A stretch of 64,000 nt of DNA, from the NCBI RefSeq assembly GCF_000935045.1, contig NZ_JYKS01000003.1, positions 1 to 64,000 on the forward strand, given 5' to 3'. Below the pieces are notes generated by a model. It made no database searches, had not been told where the DNA came from, and saw only the letters and a program-made list of their open reading frames with translations. Both the position numbers and the translations under genes were made by a program. This document shows positions 27,828 to 36,800 of this stretch, piece after piece. Origin of the DNA: Pseudomonas sp. 10-1B. Its GTDB lineage: Bacteria > Pseudomonadota > Gammaproteobacteria > Pseudomonadales > Pseudomonadaceae. The number at the start of each line of letters is the position of its first letter. The first letter of the stretch is position 1.

Positions 27828-28808
27828 ATGAGCGAAGAATCCCCCCTCCTGCTCCCCGCCCCCGGCGAACCCGCCATCACCCCAGTCCACACACGCCGCC
27901 CACGCCAGCGCAAGCCGGAATCGACAATCGCCAGCATCAGCCAACAGCCCGCAGCACTGGAAGTCGCCACCGCCCCGAAGGGCAGCAACGAAGACAGTAC
28001 TTGCGCCCGCCTGCCAGCCAGCTACCCCTACCGCACCCGCCTGCGTCGCCAGGACTACGAAAAAGCCAAGCACGCGCTGCAGATCGAGCTGCTCAAGGTG
28101 CAGAGCTGGGTGAAGGAAACCGGCCAGCGTGTGGTGATCCTGTTCGAAGGGCGCGATGCCGCAGGCAAGGGCGGTACCATCAAGCGCTTCATGGAGCACC
28201 TCAACCCACGCGGTGCCCGTATCGTTGCCCTGGAAAAGCCTTCCGAGCAGGAAAAAGGCCAGTGGTACTTCCAGCGCTACATCCAGCACCTGCCCACCGC
28301 GGGTGAAATGGTGTTCTTCGACCGCTCCTGGTACAACCGCGCCGGGGTCGAGAAGGTGATGGATTTCTGCACACCGCTGCAATACCTGGAATTCATGCGC
28401 CAGGCGCCGGACCTGGAGCGGATGCTGTGCAACAGCGGCATCTTACTGTTCAAGTACTGGTTCTCGGTGAACCGCGAAGAACAACTGCGCCGCTTCATCT
28501 CGCGCCGGGACGACCCGCTCAAGCACTGGAAGCTGTCACCCATCGACATCAAGTCGCTGGACAAGTGGGAAGACTACACCGCCGCCAAGGAGGCGATGTT
28601 CTTCCATACCGACACCGCCGATGCGCCGTGGACGGTGATCAAGTCCGACGACAAGAAGCGTGCGCGGATCAACTGCATCCGGCATTTCCTGCATTCGCTG
28701 GATTATCCGGGCAAGGACCACAGCGTGGCGCATGCGCCGGATGCGCTGCTGGTTGGCAAGGCTTCGCGGGGATTCGAGGAGGATGAGCCGGTAGGGTTAG
28801 CCAGTTAG
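27828..28808 (+). CDS. ppk2: Polyphosphate kinase 2 (PPK2)
   Basis: A 326-residue kinase that uses polyphosphate to phosphorylate nucleoside diphosphates or makes polyphosphate. The start at 27828 (MSEESPLLLP) has AAGGA upstream. The first ~75 residues are a disordered Pro/Arg-rich leader. Walker A is FEGRDAAGKGG, Walker B FFDRSWYNR, and the lid is RRDDPLKHWKLSPID. It is a single PPK2 domain of the class I type by length. It is monocistronic and followed by a REPIN. Confidence 0.93.
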   Translation: MSEESPLLLPAPGEPAITPVHTRRPRQRKPESTIASISQQPAALEVATAPKGSNEDSTCARLPASYPYRTRLRRQDYEKAKHALQIELLKVQSWVKETGQRVVILFEGRDAAGKGGTIKRFMEHLNPRGARIVALEKPSEQEKGQWYFQRYIQHLPTAGEMVFFDRSWYNRAGVEKVMDFCTPLQYLEFMRQAPDLERMLCNSGILLFKYWFSVNREEQLRRFISRRDDPLKHWKLSPIDIKSLDKWEDYTAAKEAMFFHTDTADAPWTVIKSDDKKRARINCIRHFLHSLDYPGKDHSVAHAPDALLVGKASRGFEEDEPVGLAS

Positions 28809-28814
28809 ATTGCC

Positions 28815-28946
28815 GGGGCTGCTTTGCAGCCCATCGCCGCGGTTCGTCGCCACGACAAGCCAGCTCCCACAAGTACTGCACAGGATTCGGGCACTGTGGT
28901 TTACCTGTGGGAGCTGGCTTGCCGGCGATGGGCCGCACAGCGGCCC
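28815..28946. repeat. REPIN, GCTGGCTTGCC type with a diverged left arm
   Basis: Inverted REP arms, flanked by GGGGCTGCTTTGCAGCCC on the left and GGGCCGCACAGCGGCCCC on the right. The left arm carries an insertion (CGCGGTTCGTCGCCACGA), so the pair is imperfect. Confidence 0.8.
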
Positions 28947-29023
28947 CTTTCCTGCAACACTTGGGTTTCCCGGGTAACTGCGCTTCAATACGCGCACTTT
29001 TCAGACCCACCCAAGGATTCCCC

Positions 29024-29470
29024 ATGGCCACCCCTACCAAGCAACAGAAACGCGCCAAGCGCGCCGCCAGCAAGGCCAAGCAGAACCGCATGGTACGCAG
29101 CGGCCAGGCGGTCAAGGCCAGCGCCGGTGATAGCGCCAGCGTCGAGCAGGTGTACAACAAGGCCATGGAGTCGGGCAGCTACGACGCGATGTTCAAGAAG
29201 ATGAAGGAAGCCCAGGAGGGCGGTGGCCTGGTGCCGATGATCTCGGTGTTCCTGGTGGACCCACTGCTGGCCTTGGTGCTCAAGGGGCACAAGGAAGAGC
29301 ACGCCACCGACTACATCGTGCTGGTGTTCAACGCCTACCGCAAATGGCTGGACGGCGCCGATGAAGAAACCACCATGGCCTGGCTGGAAAGCGATGAGTT
29401 TCAGGCAGCCTATGTGGCGGCCTCGGAGCTGGTTGCCAAGCAGCAACAGCAGCAGAAGCAGTTTGGCTGA
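29024..29470 (+). CDS. Uncharacterised basic/alpha-helical protein
   Basis: 148 residues. The start at 29024 (MATPTKQQKRAKRAASKAKQ) follows CCAAGGA. The first ~40 residues are Lys/Arg/Ala-rich and resemble a nucleic-acid-binding tail. The centre is more hydrophobic (LVPMISVFLVDPLLALVLKG), and the C terminus ends in a run of Gln (VAKQQQQQKQFG). I recall it as a conserved Pseudomonas hypothetical with no known function. No operon partners; REPINs are on both sides. Confidence 0.75.
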   Translation: MATPTKQQKRAKRAASKAKQNRMVRSGQAVKASAGDSASVEQVYNKAMESGSYDAMFKKMKEAQEGGGLVPMISVFLVDPLLALVLKGHKEEHATDYIVLVFNAYRKWLDGADEETTMAWLESDEFQAAYVAASELVAKQQQQQKQFG

Positions 29471-29485
29471 CAGGGCCCTTTAACC

Positions 29486-29586
29486 TGCCCGGGCCCTATC
29501 GCCGGCAAGCCAGCTCCCACAGGTCCATCACAGGCCTGAGGGCAGCAGGGTTCCTGTGGGGGCTTGCCGGCGATAGGGCCGGGACA
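29486..29586. repeat. REPIN, GCTGGCTTGCC type, damaged right arm
   Basis: The left arm is complete; the right arm reads CTGTGGGGGCTTGCCGGCGA and lacks the AGCT segment present in the usual form. Confidence 0.85.
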
Positions 29587-29592
29587 GGCCAC

Positions 29593-29628
29593 AAAAAAGG
29601 CCGCGCCCTGCACAGGACGCGGCCTTTT
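29593..29628. terminator. Bidirectional terminator
   Basis: A GGCCGCG...CGCGGCC stem (29599-29624) flanked by AAAAAA and TTTT. It can end both the 148-residue gene and the permease gene. Confidence 0.85.
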
Positions 29629-29646
29629 CATTGCAGCCAGCGCGGA

Positions 29647-31032
29647 TCAGTTATCCAGCGCCACCCGCCCGGCAGCTTCACGCTTGCGATGTACCAGCAA
29701 GCCAGCCGCCACCACGCCAATGCTCAACAACGCGGTCGCAATGATCTCGGCACGGTGATCTTCACGCAGCGCCATCACCACCAGCACGGCAACGATGAAG
29801 GCAATGGTCGCCCAGGTCAGGCCCGGGAACAGCCACATCTTGAACGAGATGTTCTCGCCACGCGCCTCACGCTGGGCACGCATGCGCAGCTGCGACACAG
29901 CAATCACCAGGTACACCAGCAGCGCAATGGCGCCAGAGCTGGCCAGCAGGAACTCGAACACCTGCGCCGGAGCCAGGAAGTTGGCGAACACGCAGAGGAA
30001 CGCCGCTGCAGTGGACAGCAGTACCGCCACATGCGGGGTCGCCGACTTGGTGGTGCGCTGGGCAATGGCTGGGGCGTCGCCACGCTTGCTCAGCGAGAAC
30101 AGCATGCGCGAAGAGGTGTACAGCGCCGAGTTCAGGCAGCTGGTCACCGCGATCAGCACGACGATGTCGACGATCAGCTTGGCATTCGGCACGCCAATGC
30201 GGCTCAGCACGGTCTGGTAGGAACCGGTCTCGGCCAGCGCCGGGTCGTTCCACGGCACCAGGGCCACGACCAGGAAGATCGACACCAGGTAGAACAGGCA
30301 GATACGCCAGATCACCGAGTTGGTGGCGCGGCTGATCTGCTTGCCCGGGTCCTTCGACTCGGCAGCGGCGATGGTGACGATTTCGGTACCCATGAACGAG
30401 AACATGGTGGTCAGCATGGCTGCCAGCACCGCGCCCAGGCCGTTGGGCATGAAGCCCTGGGTGTCGAACAGGTGACTGGCACCGCTCACCTGGCTGCTCG
30501 GCACCAGGCCGAACATGGCCACGCAGCCGACCACGATGAAACCGATGATCGCCAGCACCTTGAGCAGGGCGAACCAGAACTCGAACTCACCGTAGTTCTT
30601 CACGCTGCACAGGTTGGTCAGGGTCAGCGCCAGGGTAATGACCAAGGAGAACGCCCACAGGTCAACCGCAGGGAACCAGGCATGCAGGATGGCCGCAGCG
30701 GCGTTGGCCTCCAGCGGAATCACCAGCACCCAGAACCACCAGTACAACCAGCCAATGGTGAAACCGGCCCAGCGCCCGATGGCGCGGTCGGCATATGTAG
30801 AGAACGAACCAGTATCAGGCGAGGCGACCGCCATTTCACCCAGCATGCGCATGACCAGCACGACCAGCGTACCGGCGGCGGCGTATGCCAGCAGCACGGC
30901 CGGGCCGGCAGCAGCGATGGCATGGCCGGAGCCTACGAACAGACCGGCACCGATGACGCCAGCGATGGACAGCATGGTCACATGCCGTTGCTTGAGCCCC
31001 TGAGCGAGGTCATTGGAATTGTTACCGCTCAT
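29647..31032 (-). CDS. gabP: Amino-acid permease, GABA permease type (APC superfamily)
   Basis: A 461-residue inner-membrane transporter with about 12 helices of the amino acid transporter (AAT) family. It starts LAQGLKQRHVTMLSIAGVIG, the family signature. MFSFMGTEIVTIAAAESKDP is the conserved segment in helix 6, and SSRMLFSLSKRGDAP follows helix 8. Closest in recall to Pseudomonas GabP-like proton/GABA symporters. The substrate is not proven by sequence, and other AAT porters (D-Ala/Ser, Pro) are alternatives. No catabolic gene is adjacent. Confidence 0.8.
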   Translation of the reverse strand: MSGNNSNDLAQGLKQRHVTMLSIAGVIGAGLFVGSGHAIAAAGPAVLLAYAAAGTLVVLVMRMLGEMAVASPDTGSFSTYADRAIGRWAGFTIGWLYWWFWVLVIPLEANAAAAILHAWFPAVDLWAFSLVITLALTLTNLCSVKNYGEFEFWFALLKVLAIIGFIVVGCVAMFGLVPSSQVSGASHLFDTQGFMPNGLGAVLAAMLTTMFSFMGTEIVTIAAAESKDPGKQISRATNSVIWRICLFYLVSIFLVVALVPWNDPALAETGSYQTVLSRIGVPNAKLIVDIVVLIAVTSCLNSALYTSSRMLFSLSKRGDAPAIAQRTTKSATPHVAVLLSTAAAFLCVFANFLAPAQVFEFLLASSGAIALLVYLVIAVSQLRMRAQREARGENISFKMWLFPGLTWATIAFIVAVLVVMALREDHRAEIIATALLSIGVVAAGLLVHRKREAAGRVALDN

Positions 31033-31673
31033 AAAACTACCTTTGTAAGGAGTGGACCACTCCGACTGCGGGTACGGAGCGCGCCTGGGGTTGGCCTAGG
31101 CGTCGCTGCAATCGGCGGTTTCCTGCTGGCAATAAGCGCGCCATGTGCTGAATGCATTCGTCCGAAAAGCCGGCAGGCCTTTTACAGCGCTGCCTGGAGG
31201 GCTTTCGGCCATACGTTGACCGAAAGGCCGCCAAATCATCGGATTACTGAAATACCCACTTACAAATACACTAAAGGTGCTCCACGGTAACACCTGTGCA
31301 CCAGCGCAATGCAGAAAAGTGCAACCGTCAGGTACAACCTGAAGCCCGACAAAGGCCTTCGCGGGGTGAACCCGCTGCCACAGTCACCGTCTGGCTTTCA
31401 GGTCAGCTTTACCCCGCGAATGGTCTAAAACCGCTTCCATGAGCCGGCCAAAGCTGGCACCATCGCGCCTTTTTTCATCAAGGCTCTGGTGCTGGGCGAC
31501 ACCTTCGCGGACATCTGCGCGACGTTACGCTGTAGCGATGCGACAAACTGCCCCACCAGTGCCCAGAGTCCCCGGCGACCCTGTTGGCCGTCATAATGCC
31601 GCTATGCTAGCTTGGCGCACGCCAGGAAGGCCGCCAACAGCTGGGAACGCACCCGAACACATGAGGACCGCAC
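31033..31673. other. Long intergenic region without a gene
   Basis: 640 bp between the divergent permease and amino-acid ABC operon. It holds a single degenerate REP arm near 31352-31384 (TTCGCGGGGTGAACCCGCTG). Otherwise there is no convincing ORF or structure; it must include both promoters. Confidence 0.55.
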
Positions 31674-32447
31674 ATGGCTCAGGCCACGCCCGCGCTGGAA
31701 ATCCGCAATCTGCACAAACGCTACGGCGAACAGGAAATTCTCAAGGGCATTTCGCTGACCGCACGCGACGGTGACGTGATCTCCATCCTGGGGTCGTCCG
31801 GCTCCGGCAAGTCCACGCTGTTGCGCTGTATCAACCTGCTCGAGAACCCGCACCAGGGCGAAATCCTGGTCGCCGGCGAAGCCCTAAAGCTCAAGGCTGC
31901 CAAGAACGGCGACCTGATCGCTGCCGACAACCGCCAGATCAACCGCCTGCGCAGCGAGATTGGCTTTGTCTTCCAGAACTTCAACCTGTGGCCGCACATG
32001 TCGATCCTCGACAACATCATCGAGGCGCCACGCCGCGTGCTCGGCCAAAGCAAGGCCGAGGCCATCGAAGCCGCCGAAGCGCTGCTCAACAAGGTCGGCA
32101 TCTACGACAAACGCCACAGCTACCCCGCCCAGCTTTCCGGTGGCCAGCAACAGCGCGCCGCCATTGCCCGTACCCTGGCCATGAGGCCCAAGGTCATCCT
32201 GTTCGACGAGCCAACCTCGGCGCTCGATCCGGAAATGGTCCAGGAAGTGCTTAACGTTATCCGCGCATTGGCCGAAGAAGGCCGTACCATGCTGCTGGTG
32301 ACGCACGAGATGAGCTTTGCCCGCCATGTGTCCAGTGAAGTCGTCTTCCTGCACCAAGGCCTGGTCGAAGAGCAGGGATCGCCGCAGCAGGTCTTCGAAA
32401 ACCCGACCTCGGCGCGTTGCAAGCAATTCATGTCCAGCCACCGCTAA
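31674..32447 (+). CDS. Basic amino-acid ABC transporter ATPase
   Basis: A 257-residue ATPase of the polar amino-acid family (HisP/ArtP type). Walker A is [11 protein letters not shown], the Q-loop [11 protein letters not shown], the signature [12 protein letters not shown], Walker [14 protein letters not shown], and the switch His is in [12 protein letters not shown]. First gene of a four-gene operon with the binding protein (11 bp later) and two permeases. In P. aeruginosa the same order occurs at PA5152-PA5155. Confidence 0.92.
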   Translation: MAQATPALEIRNLHKRYGEQEILKGISLTARDGDVISILGSSGSGKSTLLRCINLLENPHQGEILVAGEALKLKAAKNGDLIAADNRQINRLRSEIGFVFQNFNLWPHMSILDNIIEAPRRVLGQSKAEAIEAAEALLNKVGIYDKRHSYPAQLSGGQQQRAAIARTLAMRPKVILFDEPTSALDPEMVQEVLNVIRALAEEGRTMLLVTHEMSFARHVSSEVVFLHQGLVEEQGSPQQVFENPTSARCKQFMSSHR

Positions 32448-32458
32448 CGGAGCAATAC

Positions 32459-33211
32459 ATGCACACTTACAAGAAGTTCCTCCTGGCAGCTGCTGCCACG
32501 CTGGTGATGTCGGCAAACGCCATGGCCGCAGAAAAACTGCGCATGGGTATCGAAGCCGCCTACCCACCGTTCAACAACAAGGATGCCAGCGGTAACGTGG
32601 TCGGCTTCGACAAAGACATCGGCGACGCCCTGTGCGCCAAGATGAAAGTCGAATGCTCGGTCGTCACCTCCGACTGGGACGGCATCATCCCGGCCCTGAA
32701 CGCCAAGAAGTTCGACTTCCTGGTGTCGTCGCTGTCGATCACCGACGAGCGCAAGCAGGCCGTCGACTTCACCGAGCCGTACTACTCGAACAAGCTGCAG
32801 TTCATCGCGCCGAAGAACGTCGACTTCAAGACCGACGAGGCTTACCTCAAAGGCAAGACCATCGGCACCCAACGCGCCACCCTGGCCGGTACCTGGCTGG
32901 AAGACACCTACGGCGACAAGATCGACATCAAGCTGTACGACACCCAGGAGAATGCCTACCTGGACCTGGTGTCCGGCCGCATCGACGGCATCCTGGCCGA
33001 CAAGTACGTGCAGTACGAGTGGCTGAAGAGCAAGGACGGCTCGAACTTCGAGTTCAAGGGTGAGCCGGTAGTGGACAGCGACAAGATCGGCATCGCCGTG
33101 CGCAAGGGTGACCCGCTGCGCGAGAAGCTGAACGCCGCCCTGGCGGAAATCAAGGCTGACGGTACCTACAAGAAGATCAACGACAAGTACTTCCCGTTCA
33201 GCATCGAATGA
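32459..33211 (+). CDS. Basic amino-acid ABC transporter, periplasmic binding protein
   Basis: 250 residues. The start at 32459 (MHTYKKFLLAAAATLVMS) has a GGAG site and a signal peptide cut after NAMAA. It is a family 3 solute-binding protein: MGIEAAYPPFNNKD, GFDKDIGDALCAKM, SLSITDERKQAVDFTEPYY, and a Cys pair (LCAKMKVEC) as in Lys/Arg/Orn- and His-binding proteins. The likely ligand is a basic amino acid; which one cannot be read from the sequence. A hairpin follows in the gap before the permease gene. Confidence 0.88.
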   Translation: MHTYKKFLLAAAATLVMSANAMAAEKLRMGIEAAYPPFNNKDASGNVVGFDKDIGDALCAKMKVECSVVTSDWDGIIPALNAKKFDFLVSSLSITDERKQAVDFTEPYYSNKLQFIAPKNVDFKTDEAYLKGKTIGTQRATLAGTWLEDTYGDKIDIKLYDTQENAYLDLVSGRIDGILADKYVQYEWLKSKDGSNFEFKGEPVVDSDKIGIAVRKGDPLREKLNAALAEIKADGTYKKINDKYFPFSIE

Positions 33212-33223
33212 TCCGCCCTGACC

Positions 33224-33244
33224 TGCGCGCCCCTGCGGCGCGCA
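33224..33244 (+). promoter_or_regulatory. Intergenic hairpin after the binding-protein gene
   Basis: TGCGCGCC-CCTGC-GGCGCGCA, an 8-bp GC stem in the 54-bp gap before the permease, with no U-tract. This repeats the arrangement seen between cbcX and cbcW. Confidence 0.6.
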
Positions 33245-33265
33245 AGTCCCTAGAATGACCTGCCC

Positions 33266-33961
33266 ATGAATATCGACCTGCACGGATTCGGTCCGGCCAT
33301 GATGGCCGGCACCCTGATGACCGTAAAACTGGCGCTTTGCGCCTTGCTGCTGGGGCTGGTGCTGGGCCTGCTCGGCGCCCTGGCCAAGACCTCCTCGATC
33401 AAGCCGCTGCAATGGCTTGGCGGTTTCTACTCGACCCTGGTTCGCGGCGTGCCCGAACTGCTGTGGGTTCTGCTTATCTATTTCGGCACCGTCGGCTTGA
33501 TGAACACCCTCGGCGAAGCCCTGAACATGCCGGGCCTGGAGCTCAGCGCCTTCGCTGCGGGGGTAATCGCCCTGGGCCTGTGCTTCGGTGCCTACGCCAC
33601 CGAAGTGTTCCGCGGCGCCATCCTGGCGATCCCCAAGGGCCACCGTGAGGCCGGCCTGGCGCTGGGCCTGTCCAAGGGCCGCATCCTGTCGCGCATCATC
33701 CTGCCGCAGATGTGGCGCATCGCCCTACCCGGGCTTGGCAACCTGTTCATGATCCTGATGAAGGACACCGCACTGGTGTCGGTGATCGGCCTGGAAGAAA
33801 TCATGCGCCACGCGCAAATCGGCGTGACCGTGACCAAGGAGCCGTTCACCTTCTACATGGTCGCGGCCTGTATCTACCTGAGCCTGACCATCATTGCCAT
33901 GACCGGCATGCACTTCATGGAAAAACGCGCCGCTCGCGGCTTTGCGAGGGCCGAACAATGA
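33266..33961 (+). CDS. Basic amino-acid ABC transporter permease (HisQ/ArtQ type)
   Basis: A 231-residue inner-membrane protein with about five helices and the family EAA loop REAGLALGLSKGRILSRIIL. The N-terminal segment MMAGTLMTVKLALCALLLGL and the SxxRGVPELLWVLLIYFG motif are typical of polar amino-acid permeases. It overlaps the second permease by 4 bp, so translation is coupled. Confidence 0.9.
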   Translation: MNIDLHGFGPAMMAGTLMTVKLALCALLLGLVLGLLGALAKTSSIKPLQWLGGFYSTLVRGVPELLWVLLIYFGTVGLMNTLGEALNMPGLELSAFAAGVIALGLCFGAYATEVFRGAILAIPKGHREAGLALGLSKGRILSRIILPQMWRIALPGLGNLFMILMKDTALVSVIGLEEIMRHAQIGVTVTKEPFTFYMVAACIYLSLTIIAMTGMHFMEKRAARGFARAEQ

Positions 33962-34647
33962 ATTGGGAAGTCATCATCAAATGGCTGCCACGCCTGGCCC
34001 AGGGCGCGACCCTGACCCTGGAGCTGGTGGCCATTGCCGTGGTTGCCGGGTTGATCCTGGCCATCCCGCTGGGCATCGCCCGCTCCTCGCGCCACTGGTA
34101 CGTGCGCGCCGTGCCGTTCAGCTACATCTTCTTCTTCCGTGGCACGCCGCTGCTGGTGCAACTGTTCCTGGTCTACTACGGCCTGGCGCAATTCGATGCG
34201 GTGCGTTCGAGTTCGCTGTGGCCGTACCTGCGCGATCCGTTCTGGTGCACGGTGCTGACCATGACCCTGCACACCGCCGCCTACATCGCCGAGATTCTGC
34301 GCGGCGCGCTGCAGTCGATCCCCAAGGGTGAGATCGAGGCGGCACGGGCGCTGGGCATGTCGAGGGGCAAGACGCTGTTCTACATCATGCTGCCACGCGC
34401 CGCGCGCATCGGCCTGCCGGCGTACAGCAACGAAGTGATCCTGATGCTCAAGGCCAGCGCCCTGGCCAGTACCGTGACCCTGCTGGAACTGACCGGCATG
34501 GCCCGAACCATCATCGCCCGGACCTACCTGCCGGTAGAGATCTTCTTTGCCGCCGGGGTGTTCTACCTGGTGATCTCGTTCGTGCTGGTGCAAGGCTTCA
34601 AGCTGCTGGAGCGCTGGTTGCGCGTGGATGCCTGCCAAGGCCGCTGA
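33958..34647 (+). CDS. Basic amino-acid ABC transporter permease (HisM/ArtM type)
   Basis: 229 residues. The start at 33958 (MNWEVIIKWLPRLAQGATLT) overlaps the previous stop (ATGA). FFRGTPLLVQLFLVYYG and the EAA loop EIEAARALGMSRGKTLFYIM mark the family. It forms a heterodimeric channel with the upstream permease. A REPIN follows. Confidence 0.9.
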   Translation: MNWEVIIKWLPRLAQGATLTLELVAIAVVAGLILAIPLGIARSSRHWYVRAVPFSYIFFFRGTPLLVQLFLVYYGLAQFDAVRSSSLWPYLRDPFWCTVLTMTLHTAAYIAEILRGALQSIPKGEIEAARALGMSRGKTLFYIMLPRAARIGLPAYSNEVILMLKASALASTVTLLELTGMARTIIARTYLPVEIFFAAGVFYLVISFVLVQGFKLLERWLRVDACQGR

Positions 34648-34660
34648 GACCTCATTGACT

Positions 34661-34750
34661 GCTTCGCGGGCTCGCCCGCTCCCACAGGTATAGCGCCAAC
34701 CTTGAATGTGGCGCTATACCTGTGGGAGCGGGCGAGCCCGCGAAGAGGCC
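34661..34750. repeat. REPIN, GGGCTCGCCCGC type
   Basis: Perfectly matched inverted REP arms. The loop contains its own palindrome: GGTATAGCGCCA with TGGCGCTATACC. Confidence 0.92.
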
Positions 34751-34773
34751 CTAAAACCCAGCACACATATCCC

Positions 34774-35985
34774 ATGCCCAACCACCTCCACAGCCACCAC
34801 CTAAGCACCCGCTTCCAGGCCCTCGACCAGTTCCTGATCGAGCACCAGCAACTGTGGAAACCCCGCCCCTTCACCACCCTGCAACTGGATTGGGAAACTA
34901 CCCACCCCGAGCTTGCCGCCCACCTTCGCCAATGTTCCCTGGCAGAGGCCGAAGCCGAAGCCGAGAACACTGCTGACCAATTGCCCGCGCCGTTCCCACA
35001 ACTGGCCCAGCAAGCCCAACAGCTCGCCGCCCTCGGCAACCTCCCGGCGACTGACGTGCCCCCCGCCGCCCACCGCCTCGACGTCGCCGTCCCCGGTCGC
35101 AAATGGCAACAGATCGAAGCCTTCGCCAGCCACCTGGCCTTCCGCGACCAGCCCCGTTACTGGCTGGACTGGTGCTCCGGCAAAGGCCACCTCGGCCGCC
35201 GCCTGCTGCAACCCGGCCAGCAGCTGACCTGCCTGGAATACGACGCCGAACTGGTCGCTGCCGGCCAAGCCCTGAGCGCGCACCATCACTTGCCAGCGCA
35301 ACATGTGCACCAGGATGTGATGGCTACCGACAGCGCCCGCCACCTGGATGGCGACAAGAGCGTGGTCGCCCTGCACGCCTGTGGCGACCTGCATGTACGC
35401 CTGATGCAGTTGGCCAGCCAGCAAGGTTGCCGCCAACTGGCGGTAGCCCCCTGCTGCTACAACCGCACCACCGCGCAGCAATACCAGGCGTTATCCACAG
35501 CCGCGCAAGCCTCCAGCCTGCAACTGTCGCTGGACGACCTGGGCCTGCCCTTGAGCGAAACCGTCACCGCCGGCGCCCGCGTGCGACGCCAGCGCGACAC
35601 CTCGATGGCCCGGCGCCTGGGCTTCGACCTGCTGCAACGCCAGCAGCGCCAGAGCAACGAATACCTGCCAACCCCGTCGCTGCCCGTGGCCTGGCTGGAG
35701 AAGCCCTTCGAGCACTACTGCCGTGGCCTGGCCGAGCTCAAGCAGCTGCCACTGCACGGCAACCCAGACTGGGCAGCCCTGGAAGCCGCCGGCTGGCAGC
35801 GCCTGGCCGAGGTACGCAACCTGGAGCGCGTGCGCAACCTGTTCCGCCGGCCGTTGGAACTGTGGCTGGTACTCGATCGCGCCCTGTTCCTCGAAGAACA
35901 AGGCTACGACGTGCGCCTGGGGCTGTTTTGCGACTACCCACTCACCCCGCGCAACCTGCTCATCCTCGCGGAACGCGACCGTTAG
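34774..35985 (+). CDS. SAM-dependent methyltransferase, GSTCD-like
   Basis: 403 residues. The start at 34774 (MPNHLHSHHLSTRFQALDQF) is the first ATG after the REPIN; no strong ribosome site is seen. The central Rossmann methyltransferase shows WLDWCSGKGHLGRRLL as motif I, LEYDAELVAAG as the acidic loop, then VALHACGDLHVRLM and LAVAPCCYN. The HACGDL plus PCCYN pair is typical of the GSTCD/METTL25-like family. The substrate is unknown, possibly RNA. The N-terminal ~130 residues are Gln/Ala-rich and helical. Confidence 0.8.
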   Translation: MPNHLHSHHLSTRFQALDQFLIEHQQLWKPRPFTTLQLDWETTHPELAAHLRQCSLAEAEAEAENTADQLPAPFPQLAQQAQQLAALGNLPATDVPPAAHRLDVAVPGRKWQQIEAFASHLAFRDQPRYWLDWCSGKGHLGRRLLQPGQQLTCLEYDAELVAAGQALSAHHHLPAQHVHQDVMATDSARHLDGDKSVVALHACGDLHVRLMQLASQQGCRQLAVAPCCYNRTTAQQYQALSTAAQASSLQLSLDDLGLPLSETVTAGARVRRQRDTSMARRLGFDLLQRQQRQSNEYLPTPSLPVAWLEKPFEHYCRGLAELKQLPLHGNPDWAALEAAGWQRLAEVRNLERVRNLFRRPLELWLVLDRALFLEEQGYDVRLGLFCDYPLTPRNLLILAERDR

Positions 35986-36214
35986 CCGCAGCACAACCTG
36001 TGGATAACTCTGTGAACAAGCTTGTGATTACCTGTTGGATCCAAGCGCTATTTGAAGCGCCCGGCTTATTCCCGCTTGCGGCTCAAGGCCAGTAAAAACA
36101 GGCATTTGCGCAAAGACCAGCGGTGTAGCGATCCGGCATGCCTTTCGCGCAAGACGCCAATGCCACTTGTGCATAAACATTTCTTGTGGTTGGAGACTGC
36201 CTTGGTTTGCACGG

Positions 36215-36306
36215 CCGTTGTGGGAGCGGCCTTGCGTCGCGAAAGGGCTGCAAAGCAGCCCCAGCCATCTCTGCAAATACGCCAAAAACGGGGGACCGCT
36301 CCCACA
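36215..36306. repeat. REPIN, GCCTTGCGTCGCGAAA type
   Basis: The left arm GGGAGCGGCCTTGCGTCGCG is followed by a GGGCTGCAAAGCAGCCCC hairpin; the right side keeps only GGACCGCTCCCACA, so the pair is incomplete. Confidence 0.75.
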
Positions 36307-36315
36307 CAGACCGCG

Positions 36316-36591
36316 CTAATGCGCCTTGTTCTTGGCAATCTCGATATCGTTCATCAGCGCCTTGGCCATATCGCACAGGTAATCGGCCGCGCCGAGGAAT
36401 TTATGGTCGTCTTCCAGATCCCCCTCACGCACCAGGTGCTTGATGTAGCCCATCAGAATCGACACATGTTCGTAGGCAGCATCGACCGGGACGCCGGGCT
36501 CTACGCGAAGCAGATTGAGGGAGGGGTTGCCGGCGGCGAGGAAGGTTTCCATGCCTGCGGTTGTGATTGGTTCGGGAATATCTTTTTTCAT
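36316..36591 (-). CDS. DUF3077 protein
   Basis: 91 residues (MKKDIPEPITTAGMETFLAA) with an AAGG site. The family pattern shows in LLRVEPGVPVDAAYEHVSIL and LCDMAKALMNDIEI. DUF3077 proteins are small, helical, and common in multiple copies in Pseudomonas; I know no function. The gene is preceded by the nested inverted-repeat leader at 36633-36800. Confidence 0.8.
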   Translation of the reverse strand: MKKDIPEPITTAGMETFLAAGNPSLNLLRVEPGVPVDAAYEHVSILMGYIKHLVREGDLEDDHKFLGAADYLCDMAKALMNDIEIAKNKAH

Positions 36592-36632
36592 GGCAAAACC
36601 TTATTCAGAGAAGGGGACTGCCAGAAATCTTT

Positions 36633-36800
36633 CTCACGGATTTGGGCGGCAGCCGTACGCGGGGTGAGAAACCGAGTGAATAAGGAAGCCCGGCCAGACC
36701 GAAGCCTGCCCGCGTACGACCACCATGAGCGGTAGCGCTTATTCAAAAGTCGGGTTCTCACACCCGGTCGCCTGAGCGACCTGAAAACGGTATCCGTGAG
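36633..36800 (-). promoter_or_regulatory. Nested inverted-repeat leader upstream of the DUF3077 gene
   Basis: Three arm pairs are visible. (A) CTCACGGAT at 36633-36641 with ATCCGTGAG at 36792-36800. (B) a 24-nt arm at 36661-36684 with a 28-nt arm at 36738-36765; the cores match as GTGAGAA/TTCTCAC and GAATAAG/CTTATTC. (C) GTACGCGGG at 36655-36663 with CCCGCGTAC at 36709-36717. B and C cannot form together because one C arm lies inside the B loop, so an RNA here would have two alternative folds. It ends ~40 bp before the DUF3077 start and overlaps a 54-residue ORF. I recall similar sequence beside other Pseudomonas genes but no description of it. Confidence 0.55.
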
